A DNA stretch of 64,000 nucleotides from positions 2,294,001 to 2,358,000 of the forward strand of contig JAVLRN010000003.1 in the NCBI GenBank assembly GCA_032821775.1. The letters run 5' to 3'. The translations under genes and the position numbers were made by a program. The notes under the pieces are model-generated. The model saw nothing but the letters and a program-made list of their open reading frames with translations, was not told the DNA's origin and made no database searches. Positions within the stretch are counted from its first letter, which is position 1. Every line of letters starts with the position of its first letter. Shown here one piece after another: positions 35,467 through 45,409 of the stretch. Source of the DNA: Sanguinoderma infundibulare. Its lineage: Eukaryota > Basidiomycota > Agaricomycetes > Polyporales > Polyporaceae.

Positions 35467-36012
35467 ACGTCGATGAATGCGAGCACGCAGTGTAGCACAG
35501 TCATACTTGTACTTCGTTGCTTGCTTGGCTGCTTGCTTGGCCATGTTCAATTCTGAGATGCACGCGCAGCTGACATGCGGCCGGAGCGGAGGCGCGACAG
35601 ACCGCTCGATTTTCCTTATCTCTGCCCGCTAACCTCTCCGCGCCAGGAACCAATCACGCCCGGCGGGTTGGGCGAGGGGCTCCGCAACTATGCCTGATTC
35701 GGCGTTGGGCGGGAAATTGTCGCGGTTTGAGATGGTGTAAAGTGTGCAGCCAGGGTACAGCTCGTGGCAGAGGGCCGACGGACGGTGTCGAGCAGCGATA
35801 AGCCCCAGGGCTAGGGCTGGGCGTGGAGGACAGGGCTGCACTGGCCCTCGGCTAGATACGGACAGACGGATGTCCGATAACAGATCCCCTACCCCACACA
35901 AACACATATAAACACATCCCCTACACCTATATCCAATTGACTCGTCTTTCTTTCCTCATTCCACATCCTCCACCCGAGCCTGCAACATCCTCCACGTTCC
36001 CACTTCCTCCCC
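35467..36012 (+). promoter_or_regulatory. Upstream region of glutamine synthetase with GATA-factor-like sites
   Basis: A 546-bp gap. It has two consensus GATAAG sites, at 35615-35620 (reverse, CTTATC) and 35797-35802 (forward), plus GATAAC at 35876-35881. In fungi such sites are bound by nitrogen-regulatory GATA factors (family knowledge), so nitrogen control of this gene is a reasonable inference. A short direct repeat of TGCTTGCTTGGC lies at about 35519-35542. Confidence 0.5.
35907..35912 (+). promoter_or_regulatory. TATA box of the glutamine synthetase gene
   Basis: TATAAA in the context CACATATAAACACA, about 100 bp upstream of the ATG at 36013, with a CT-rich stretch following it. Confidence 0.5.
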
Positions 36013-37348
36013 ATGGCCACCCAGTACCGCCCCGACCTCCTTGCCCCCTACCTCGCCCTCCCCCAGGGTGACAAGATCCAGGCCGAATGTGAGTCTTCCC
36101 GGCTTCCGACTCTGGGGATATAAGCTCATGCTTGCCTTTTTCAGACGTCTGGATCGACGGCGACGGTGGTCTCCGTTCAAAGACGACGGTGAGTACTACT
36201 CGCGCATGACCGCCCGTCTCAGCATTGTGGCGTCCTGGGCACGGCCGTAGTCACTCTTGGCGGTGGACTTACGCCGTTCTCAGACCGTCACCAAGAAGGT
36301 GACCGACATCGGCACCCTGCGGATCTGGGACTTCGATGGTTCTTCCACAAACCAGGCGCCTGGTAGCGACTCCGATGTCTACCTCCGCCCTGCTGCCATC
36401 TTCAAGGATCCCTTCCGGGGCGGCGACAACATCCTTGTCCTCGCTGCGTGCTACAACAGCGACGGCACCCCCAACCGCACCAACTACCGTCACCATGCTG
36501 CTAAGACCATGGACCTCGCCAAGGACCAAGTGCCCTGGTTCGGCATCGAGCAGGAGTATACGCTATTCGACATGGATGGCACTCCCTTCGGTTGGCCCAA
36601 GGGCGGCTTCCCTGGTCCCCAGGGTCCCTACTACTGCGGTGCTGGTGCGTATCATAAGCTCCCCAACCTCTATCCGCCCAAGCATCCACTGACGTAAATT
36701 CGTCAGGTGCTGGCAAGGTTTTCGCCCGTGATCTGATTGAGGCTCACTACCGCGCCTGCTTGTACGCCGGTGTGAACATCTCTGGCATTAACGCCGAGGT
36801 CATGCCCTCTCAGTGGGAGTTCCAGGTCGGCCCTTGCGAAGGCATCTCAATGGGCGACCACCTTTGGATGGCTCGTTACCTCCTCGTCCGCATTGCCGAG
36901 CAGTGGGGCATCAAGGTCTCCTTCCACCCCAAGCCTCTCCAGGGTGACTGGAACGGCGCTGGCGCTCACACCAACTACTCCACCAAGGCCATGCGGGAGC
37001 CCGGAGGCATGAAGCACATCGAGGAAGCCATCGCCAAGCTCGCCAAGAGGCACAACGAGCACATTGCTGTCTACGGCGAAGACAACGATCTCCGTCTCAC
37101 TGGCCGTCACGAGACCGGCCACATTGGCACCTTCTCTTCTGGTATTGCCAACCGCGGAGCTTCCATCCGTATTCCCCGTCATGTCGGCGCCCAGGGTTAC
37201 GGATACCTGGAGGACCGTCGCCCCGCCTCCAACATCGGTATGGCGCCCTACCCCATTTTCGCGTGTAGTCTTGACTTACGAAATCCTTTCCACAGACCCT
37301 TACCGTGTGACTAACATCATCGTTGAGACGACATGCCTCGACGCGTGA
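36013..37348 (+). CDS. GLN1: Glutamine synthetase
   Basis: Exons 36013-36088, 36145-36188, 36284-36644, 36707-37237, 37296-37348; 354 residues, the standard length of eukaryotic (type II) enzymes. All signatures are present: [16 protein letters not shown], the beta-grasp motif [20 protein letters not shown], the catalytic [12 protein letters not shown], and the ATP-binding [18 protein letters not shown]. The RHETG and [11 protein letters not shown] segments follow. It condenses ammonium with glutamate using ATP, the entry point for nitrogen in the cytosol. Codon use is strongly biased to C-ending codons, as expected of a highly expressed gene. The upstream GATA-like sites fit nitrogen control. 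Introns are 53-95 nt. Confidence 0.97.
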
Positions 37349-37729
37349 GTGGGTAGCGTGGGATTCTGGATGGGTGTATAGAGAGGTTTTAGAGCTTCAG
37401 CGGCATCGGACAGCGACAGTACTATGTTTGCACGATTCGCCAAGCTGGTAGTCTTCCGTAATGTGTATACCAATCAACAAAACAGCATTCATCGCCTTCA
37501 TATGTTACATTGGCTTGCAAGCGTTCAAGACGGAAGCATTCAGAATACACAATAGGTACATAGACGGGTATAGCGTAGCAAGAAACGGCGAGGCCCCTAA
37601 ACTCTTTCGAGTTGAATCAACGAAGAAATGTCATCGATACAAATATACGGTTCTTCATCGTACTTCCGTTCATCGCGTTCATCCTCAATGCAGTCAGGCG
37701 GGCAAGCATATCTCCGGACATCGAAACGA
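37349..37729. other. Spacer between convergent GLN1 and VID27
   Basis: A 381-bp tail-to-tail gap, lower in GC, presumably both 3' UTRs. Nothing else recognised. Confidence 0.45.
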
Positions 37730-40700
37730 TCAATATGGGCTGTCGACGATGCTCGAACGACTGCGGCCCCCGCCGGGCGCAAGGGACGCCCTCGTAGGCC
37801 GCTTGAGGTTCTTCTTGTTGATCGCGAGCACGTCGTTCTGCAGCGCAACGATCTAAAACAAGCGAGACACAGTAAGAGGCGATCGCACACGGACACCGGT
37901 GGCCATGAGTACGTACAATCTCCTTGTCGTCGCCAAACTTGAAGTTGTCTTGCACGACATACTGGTCATACCTGGGCATTTCGTCAGCCTTGGCCCGATA
38001 CGTGTCCGAGCGAGCGAGCGAGCGGAGAAGCGGGGAAAAATTGCGCGGCAGACGTACTTCTTGATTTCATACTTGTCAAGCTTGCCCTTCTTCACCTTGG
38101 CAAAGTCCCAGGCGACGACGTACTGGCCGGTCGAGGTCACGATCGCGTTCTCGGCCTTGCCTTCGCCCATGTTGAACCTGGCGGCGCACGCGCGGGGTCA
38201 GCGGCCGAACACGTAAGATGCAAACGCCAGGGACGCGTCAAGCTCCGCCCGGGCTGTGCGCGAAGACGGGCTTACCTTGCCGGCGTAAAGGAGACGCTGC
38301 GGTCCATGTACGCGACGTGCTCCGCACGGAGCTGCAGCCGCCGCGGGATCGGCTTCGCGTTCGCGGGGAAGCTGCGGTCGAACCCGAGCTGGCCGGTGTA
38401 GCGGCCCTCGCCGATGAGGGTGTCGATGAGCAGCAGGTACGTCTTGGTCGTCGCGACGATCCAGCGGCCGTCCGCGGTGACGTCGATGCCGAGGATGGGG
38501 TCGCCGAGCGGGGGCAGCGCCGTCTTCGCGTTCTTGCCGATCGAGTCGAACATGCGGATGTCGCCCTTCTCGCTCGCGACGGCGAGCTTGCCGCTCTCGG
38601 TCGTCGCGACGCCGGAGAAGGCGTTCTTTGAGACATACTGCTTGTACTGGCTGTCGACCATCTTCATGCCCGAGATACGCGGGTCGATGCGGAAAAGCGC
38701 GTTGTGAGAGATACCGACGACGGTCTGCTCAGGCGTCATCTGCGCGAACTTGTTGTCGGGCGCGATGTGGTCGACAGAGATGTCCTCGTGTACTTTCCAT
38801 TCTTCAACTACTTTACCACGCTCGATGTCGAGGTTGAACAGGGAGTGGGGATTCTTGGGGTCCATCAGGATCATCTTCGTATCCTGGTCGTGCAGCATGA
38901 CCTGTCGAACGCGCAGGTTGAACATCTCAAACCTACATGCAGTACTTGATGATCCAACGTACATGTTCGGGGCTGAAAGACTTGCCATCGGGGGTAGCAA
39001 CATTGCTGATCGAAGCGTAGTACTTGACCTGGTTCTGGCCTGTATGGCTGAAGACGCCAATCTTGTCGTCCCGCACGACGTACGATCGGTCGCCCTTGTA
39101 TCCGACCGTGAGCTGCTTGTTGCGACCCTTGGGCATAGCCGGAACTTCATCATCCTCTTCAGGGTACTCCTCTTCTTCCTCATCTTCACTCTTGTCTGCC
39201 AAACGTTGAGTACTGAATGTCGTTCATGATCACGAGGTATGCTCACCTAGCTCTTCTGCGACAGCGTCCTCCTCGTCTTCTTCATCTTCCGCATCTTTCA
39301 TTTCGACATCCTCGTTGATCGAACTCATGACGTAGGTCTGGTCCTCATACTGCCAATCAATGTAAGTAGTGATCTATCAACCATGTGACTCAACGACGTA
39401 CCTTCGCCTTCGCCCAAGGAATGTGGTTCAGACCTTCCCAAAGGGCTTGACTAAACGCGCGCTGGAACTCCTCGTACGCTTCCTGCGCGTCGAAACGCAG
39501 GCACCAGCTGCTCGCGTAGCCAGACTCGTCAATGTGATTCCACGTGAATGACATGACCCTCGCAGCCAATCGCTGGTTCATGTCAGACGAGATCCGGTGG
39601 GCAAGCAGCTGGCCCTCGTCTGTGGACGCGACGAGCCAGTAATCGTACGATCCTCCAGAAGGGTTCTGCGCCACCCGTGCGATGACATCGGCCTGCTTCC
39701 CGAACTGCTGGTGCTCCCTGTCCCAAAGATGAAGCTCTGCTGGTTGTGCAAAGAGCGACGGCATGTCAGGTTCCGATGCTTTTGCTGCCGGCTTCTTGCC
39801 CTTGGGGCTTTGTGTTGGACTGAAAGAAGTCGTGGCGACGGTCTCCACGGGCACTGGCTCCGACTGCGACGCCGCTGGTTTCCGCGAAGCCTTTGTCTTC
39901 GACTTCTTTGCTGCGGGAGGCCTGCCGTAATCTATCAGAGCAGATACCGACATATTTGTCGAGGGGTACGCACTGCCAAATGAACTCTCGCAGATCCGAG
40001 TCTTTAGTTGTGTCCATGCTCTGACGATATTTGCGTTCATACATTGCGCGGTACATGCATGTTTCAAAGAACGCGCGTGTTGGCTCGTTCGTTCCCGCGG
40101 CAACGAATTCGTAGAGTTCGTCGACGTCCCCTTGCAAGTCACGGAATACGAAAGTGGGCTCATTATCGGAGGTGGTGTCTGTACGGAACTCGAGTTCTTC
40201 ACAAACCAAGAAGACGCGCTCCTCGTCCGCTGTAAGAATGTGTCAGTGTCGAGAATCGCGGTGAGAATGGAACACGGGGGATTAAGGGGTCGATGGCGAC
40301 AAGCTTCCTGCAGTTGAACTGGAGCCGAGCAGCCAAAGGATGGCCTGCTATCGCAGGCACAGGTATAGCTTGAGTGACAACGGCGATTCTGTGATGCAGA
40401 AGAGCGGAGGAGGGAAGACGATTGCAGACTGGAGGCATCCGAAGAGGTTTCTGTGTTTCCGGGAAACACATCGCAGGGCACGCCTGCAAACATGGAAGGA
40501 ATAGATGCGAAGCGTAACTCACTTTCCTCCTCATCTTCAAGCAACTCCTCGTTCCCATCCTCGTACACGCGAGTTATGACGAGCTGAAACGTATGCTCCA
40601 TCGAAGGAACCCTCCGAATCGTGGCCATGGCGTCATTGTATCTGTTATCCGACGGGCGTGAGGACACAAGGGAAGCGCGAATCAAGGTACGATAACGTAC

Positions 40701-40942
40701 ATGCACTCTCTGCCTCCGCGCACGGTCTCTGAGCGCACCAGGAACAACTGGCCCTCGGAGATCTTGACGACTTCCGCCGCATTCGGATCGTCTGCGATGG
40801 CGATGTCAGGAAGACCATCTCTCCTCCACAGGGGTAGTTCACGCACGCCAAACTTTGCCTAGAACTGTAACAGCAAAAGCCAAGTCAGTATTTGTGGATA
40901 GGACACATTGGGATGGGACGCACGGCTCTTGAAGATGTTCAT
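37730..40942 (-). CDS. VID27: Vid27 family protein (vacuolar import and degradation 27)
   Basis: Twelve exons: 40942-40924, 40864-40847, 40791-40701, 40641-40523, 40229-39974, 39921-39402, 39349-39247, 39195-38963, 38901-38276, 38177-38058, 37971-37917, 37852-37730; 760 residues. The first two exons are 19 and 18 nt; together they rebuild the family start MNIFKSLLGKVWHDPN followed by AAEVVKISEGQLFLV. The middle has MEHTFQLVITRVYEDGNEEL, a PH-like region and LHLWDREHQQF. The C-terminal half is the VID27 beta-propeller: KYYASISNVATPDGKSFSPE, VMLHDQDTKMILMDP, GVATTESGKLAVASEKGDIR, ILGIDVTADGRWIVATTKTY, and GQYVVAWDFAKVKKGKLDKY. Vid27 is a cytosolic protein linked in yeast to vacuolar degradation of fructose-1,6-bisphosphatase; its mechanism is poorly known. 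The intron 40230-40522 (293 nt) is unusually long. Confidence 0.9.
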
Positions 40943-41120
40943 GGTGGCGGTCGGGATCGAAGGGGCCTCCAATTATTGCGGCTCCGAGCCCATGCGAGTA
41001 ACGCGCCTCCAGTCGCATGTGATCGTTGCGCCGTGACATCATCCTCGCGTCGGTCACGTCACCCCTCCAAGCACAAACCTAGCCTCGTCTGTCTGTTCCG
41101 AACGCGACAGAGGGCGTACG
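40943..41120. promoter_or_regulatory. Bidirectional promoter region, VID27 / small protein
   Basis: Only 178 bp separate two divergent start codons, so the two promoters must overlap or be very compact (inference). Confidence 0.45.
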
Positions 41121-41558
41121 ATGGCCTCCTCGACGCGTTTCGCAACGCCACCTTTCAGTTCCCAACGTAAGCCAGCTCAAAGCGCTTCGAATACCATGCA
41201 TACTGACAGAAAACAGCCAGGGAACCAGTCACCCCCGACACCGGGCTTCGCAGTCGCACCACAACGCGCCACGAAAACGGGGTGAGTCCATCCGTGTTCA
41301 GCGCAGCAGCCTTCATTGATGTTCATGATTGTGTAGAACGGAACACCAGACGTTGATGTCTCCCCGACGTCCACCGCTTCTAGCTTCTCCCGTATCCTCG
41401 ACCCCCCACGTCCGCTCTCTCGCCCAATCGGCTCCCAGCCTCCCTCAGCCATGGGGACCCCAGCACGCAGGGTGACTATCCGCGCAGACCCTGCTATTTT
41501 TACGTGCTTCGACCCCGCCGACAGGGAGCTGTATGGCCTCTGGGCGCCGAAGCCGTAA
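41121..41558 (+). CDS. Small protein of unknown function
   Basis: Exons 41121-41166, 41217-41281, 41337-41558 give 110 residues with consistent phases and good splice signals (GTAAGC...ACAG and GTGAGT...GTAG). The first 75 residues are Ser/Thr/Pro-rich and probably disordered (TPPFSSQPREPVTPDTG, DVSPTSTASSFSRILDPPRP). The C-terminus has a short ordered-looking block, RRVTIRADPAIFTCFDPADR then ELYGLWAPKP, which looks like a conserved linear or small-domain motif. I do not recognise the family. It could be an adaptor or cell-cycle regulator, but no function is claimed. It is divergent from VID27 at very short distance. Confidence 0.6.
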
Positions 41559-42065
41559 TGTATTGCGCATGCCTTTGCCACCAGAACAAGGGTGCCACCG
41601 TACTGGGCAACCCCTTGTGATCATCCTCGTGTCAACACCCACCTATTGAATGTAGACGGCCTATGTACTCGTCCCGCCGTCCATGTCTGGTGCTTCTTTA
41701 ACACAGAACAGTCCGCGGACGTCGCGGTTGTCGTAAAAAACCTTCTATTGACGTGACAGTCGTGTACATTATACTACTTACACCATACAATCCGAAACTA
41801 CAGCCTACTATCCAGTAATAGCGAGCGCGGTATAGTAAAAGTAAGGTAAGGGTAACGAGTGGTGGTGGTCGATATGATATGATACAGTGGTAATGCAAGG
41901 ATCGTGATGGGGGAACGTTCGTGCCAAACAGAACAGCAAACAGTCATGAAGAGACGTCCACGTCGAGATGGACAGCTCACGAGCATGAGGCGAATAATCA
42001 TATGCAAGTCCCAGCAACCGCTTCTACGACGAGCTGTCCTGACAACCCGTCGACGGTCGGCCAGT
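41559..42065. other. Spacer between convergent genes
   Basis: A 507-bp tail-to-tail gap, AT-richer around 41730-41880. No gene, repeat or RNA recognised. Confidence 0.45.
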
Positions 42066-43680
42066 TTAGATCCAATTGCCAGCCGGCCTCCCTTTCATCG
42101 TCGTGTTCCCGTCCCTCCTCGGACTGCCTTCCCTGAGCGCGGTGCGCGGCTTCAGTCCTGGCGGAGACGGCCACGGAGCTTCGAGCTCACCACTCCCCCC
42201 ACTCTTCCTGGCCCCCGCACCGTTGCTGGCAAACCCAGAGTCGCCCGAGTGCCGTTGAGCAGCATCGACCGGCTCCGACGCTTCGCGAAGGGTGTGCAAG
42301 CTCTTGTTGCTCGTGTTGCTGAACCCGCGCACGTGCAGACCCAGCCCGCCGAGGCCGCTGGGACTCGGATGCCGGTGCCTGAGCTCATCCACACAGAGCT
42401 TCAGCAGCTCCTCTAAACCGAGATAAGATGCCTCGTCCCGGAGTTCGAGAAGCGCTTCGAGACGAGCAGGAGACCCGTTGAGGCGGACAGCGTGTGGGAG
42501 CGTTGCCGGGTGGTCCGACGTGGACTCGGGAGACCTGAGGTACGTGAGGATATGTACATACCTAATACGCAGAGTCAGCATCCTTCGCGATATTAATCAC
42601 AGCCGTCAAGAGAGGAACCGCTACTCACGGAGCACTCGGCCTGTCGAGGAAGATATGAAGATTCGTCGAAGCCTGGAGGACACCAGTCGAGGCGAGATGG
42701 TGATGGAAGATGGAGTTAAATGAGCTATCGACGTCGCTCGAGGTCGAGTACACAGATTGCAAGTCAGAACCCGAGGATGGGAACAGACCGAGCAGATATG
42801 CGGCGAGGTGGGACGGGCGCGACGTCAAAGTGGACATCAAAGTCCGCTGAACTGTCGTACTCGTCTCGAGCGACACGATGATCCTGGACGGGTCCAGCGA
42901 GCTGTTCGGCGCGGGCGATACAAGGATGGCGCTGAAAGGTGCTTGGGGAGGCGTTTGGATAACCGCCGCAGGAAGTGGAGGGACGGCCGGGAAAGAATCC
43001 AGAGGCGAAGAGGTTTTGTGCGGCCTTAGCGGAGACGTGGACCTGACAAGCGCGATTGGAATCATGTCTGGGGTAGACGGCAGCGAGGGAGGCGGCCGGT
43101 TTGGTGGAGCGGGATGCGCGGTGATAGGTTGGGTGGTTGGCTGCCACTCTGTGGTTTCCGTATCTTCGCCATCCACATCCTCCAAAGCGTCCTGATCCAG
43201 GAACTCCGACGCAGTGTCGGGGATCGGAGGAAGCGGAGGACTGGCGGGCGTATCTTCTTCCTCGTCGTACTCCTGAACGGGGGTCGGGCTTCGGACGCGC
43301 GACAGAAGGTCGGGGGACGAAGCGGAGGCCCTCGGGCCAGCGAGGGCTTCTTGCGGGGTCCGGACAACGGTCGCGCCTGTACCCAGCGCGCCGCTACGGG
43401 GAATAGTCGATGCCTCGACGGGGTTCGCGAACCGGGGCTCTGAGATGCGCACAGGGCGCGAGGGTGCGTAGGGCGCTGTGGACTGCGCGGAGGCATTGGA
43501 CGAGGTGCGGGCAAGCCACGTCATAGGGCTTGACACCGATGGGCGTCGCGGCTTTGCCTTGCCGCTTGGACTCGTCGGGGGCGACTTTGGACGGATCGTG
43601 GGGGAGACCTGGGAGACCGGCATGGGCTTGGAGATGGAAGGCTGCTGCCGGGTGTGGTGGGCGCGAGCGGAGCTCAGCAT
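42066..43680 (-). CDS. Ser/Pro-rich protein with C-terminal BTB/POZ-like domain
   Basis: Exons 43680-42629 and 42561-42066, intron 67 nt; 515 residues. The first 240 residues are disordered, rich in Ser and Pro (SPTIRPKSPPTSPSGKAKPR and similar), with an acidic patch (EYDEEEDTPASPPLPPIP). Residues about 265-415 look like a BTB/POZ fold: SRIIVSLETSTTVQRTLMST, SRPSHLAAYLLGLF, then after an insert LHIFLDRPSAPYVHILTYLR and LLELRDEASYLGLEELLKLC. The last pattern (helix ending in A-x-Y-L-G-L-x-x-L) is typical of BTB domains, which mediate dimerisation or Cullin-3 binding. The domain call is by eye and moderate. It is divergent from the Rpr2-like gene with a 246-bp shared promoter. Confidence 0.7.
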
Positions 43681-43926
43681 CGTTCACGACGGGTGGTGAG
43701 CGCAAGCGCAGCGAAGCAAGGGAGACGATGATGGCAAAGAGAGAAGGTGTGGAGGGCGTGTCGGGCCATTTGAAAGGGCATTTGAGCGCGAGAGCGAGGA
43801 CAATTGTGGTGCGGAACAACAATGCCTGGTGCGCGCGCGACCCCGCTCCTAACCCTAGCTCCTGCCTTATTTGGACAAAGGCTGTTATTGTGCTCCGCTT
43901 CGCTCCCTCGCCGCCGACCCGTCGCC
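43681..43926. promoter_or_regulatory. Bidirectional promoter region, BTB / Rpr2-like
   Basis: A 246-bp head-to-head gap. No TATA box recognised. Runs of CGCT/AGCG occur near 43695-43720. Confidence 0.4.
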
Positions 43927-44625
43927 ATGCACCAGCCCACACCCTCCGCAAGGTTCCAGCTCGCAGTGCCCTACATCCTTCCCCCATCGCTTGCTGCCTT
44001 GCACGCGACACGTGCCCGCATCCTCTACCCGTCGGATCCGCTCTTTTCCGGCACCCACTGCGTAAAATGTGGATCCCCGCTCATCTCCAGCGACGGCTAT
44101 ACGCGGTCGGTCCGCAAGAAACGCCGTAAAACCAAGGGCGACGACGGCGCGCCAGTACGCGTCCTGCGGAGGTCCTGCCGGACTTGTGGCCACGATGAGG
44201 ATGTGCGATTAGGCGTGTCCTGTGCGCCCGCCCTGCCGAAGCCCCGCGATCGCGCGCGACGCCAGCCTCACGATTCTAGCGTTCCAACGGATTCGCCAGC
44301 TGAGATGAGCACCTCGAGACCGGCATCTACACACCCTCGCGTTTCCCAACAGATCGCATCGTCGTCGACTCCGGGGCCATCGCGTCCGAGCTCCGTGTCC
44401 TCACTTCGCTCCACGCCCGCTCTCTCGTCTTCCTCTCCCTCTCGGGCCCTGACAGTGTCACAAGAAGCCTCGCCCGCACAGGACCAGGCTAAAGCGAAGG
44501 CGCGTCAGAAGAAGAAGTCGGGACTACAGAGTATGCTGGCGAGGAATCGCGAGCGACAAGAGCAAGAGAAGAAGCGCGAAGCAGGCCAGGGTGCAGGTCT
44601 CTCTGCCTTCCTGCAGGGCCTGTGA
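43927..44625 (+). CDS. Rpr2/Rpp21/Snm1-like zinc-ribbon protein (RNase P/MRP subunit candidate)
   Basis: A single exon of 232 residues, one of the few intronless genes here. The N-terminus is ARFQLAVPYILPPSLAALHA, a helix. Two Cys pairs follow that could form a zinc ribbon: HCVKCGSPLI and RSCRTCGHDEDVRL, separated by a basic loop (YTRSVRKKRRKTKG). This arrangement (helix, CxxC, basic loop, CxxC) is that of the Rpr2/Rpp21/Snm1 family of RNase P and RNase MRP protein subunits, which bind the RNA. The C-terminal half is Ser/Pro-rich and ends with a basic helix (QKKKSGLQSMLARNRERQEQ) and LSAFLQGL. The family call rests on motif layout only. Confidence 0.6.
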   Translation: MHQPTPSARFQLAVPYILPPSLAALHATRARILYPSDPLFSGTHCVKCGSPLISSDGYTRSVRKKRRKTKGDDGAPVRVLRRSCRTCGHDEDVRLGVSCAPALPKPRDRARRQPHDSSVPTDSPAEMSTSRPASTHPRVSQQIASSSTPGPSRPSSVSSLRSTPALSSSSPSRALTVSQEASPAQDQAKAKARQKKKSGLQSMLARNRERQEQEKKREAGQGAGLSAFLQGL

Positions 44626-45409
44626 TTGCAAGCGCAGTGCGCTTCTATCGGTTGTTGTTCGGCCCAAACCCATACGATACGGCCTGTATCGGACTCACCA
44701 GTATGTTTCTGCACGCCCTTTGACCAATGGCCTCGCTCACTGACAATCGCGCTCAAGGCTTTCGTCGGGTCAGTCCCTCTGCCGGATGCGGTCCTAATGC
44801 CGGATGCCTCTGAAACGCGTTCTCCAGTGCGGCATCTTCACCTGAGCAAGCTCAGGCGCGAGCTTTCTTATTAGCCGACCACCTCTAAGGCCTCATTGGT
44901 TTCACGAGTTTGAGATCAATGACCCTTGGTTCCATGAGATGTGGGATGGTCCGAAGAAAACGATGGCTTTCGTGTACTCCGCAATTGTCTTCGTCTCTTA
45001 AACAAGAAAAACATATTCCACAAACGCATCACAACGTGCTACAACGTGGTATTCACATCCATACCATGGGACATTGCAACGCAGCCAATCGGTTCACTCG
45101 TCGGTCAACAGCATACGCATTCGAACGAACCACGAGCAAACCGCTCTCCATACTACAGGCACAGCAGCTGTGACGAAAGGCGATGAAGGAAGAAGAGCGA
45201 GACGACGCCGTAGGGTAGACAGCCTACAGTACAGACGAACGCAGCAGCACGACTCGGCGATGGAATACAACGTATAGAAACAGTTCGGGGGAGGGAAAGG
45301 GCAGCGGGAATCAAAACGCAAGCTACTCTCACGGATATCGTACAAGAACCCCCTTCGACATTTGAGAAGGACAACAACAGAGAAGAGAGAGACACGACGT
45401 TCAAGCGTT
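44626..45409. other. Intergenic region between convergent genes
   Basis: A 784-bp tail-to-tail gap, lower in GC than the genes. Several short open frames on both strands lack any recognisable product. Confidence 0.45.
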
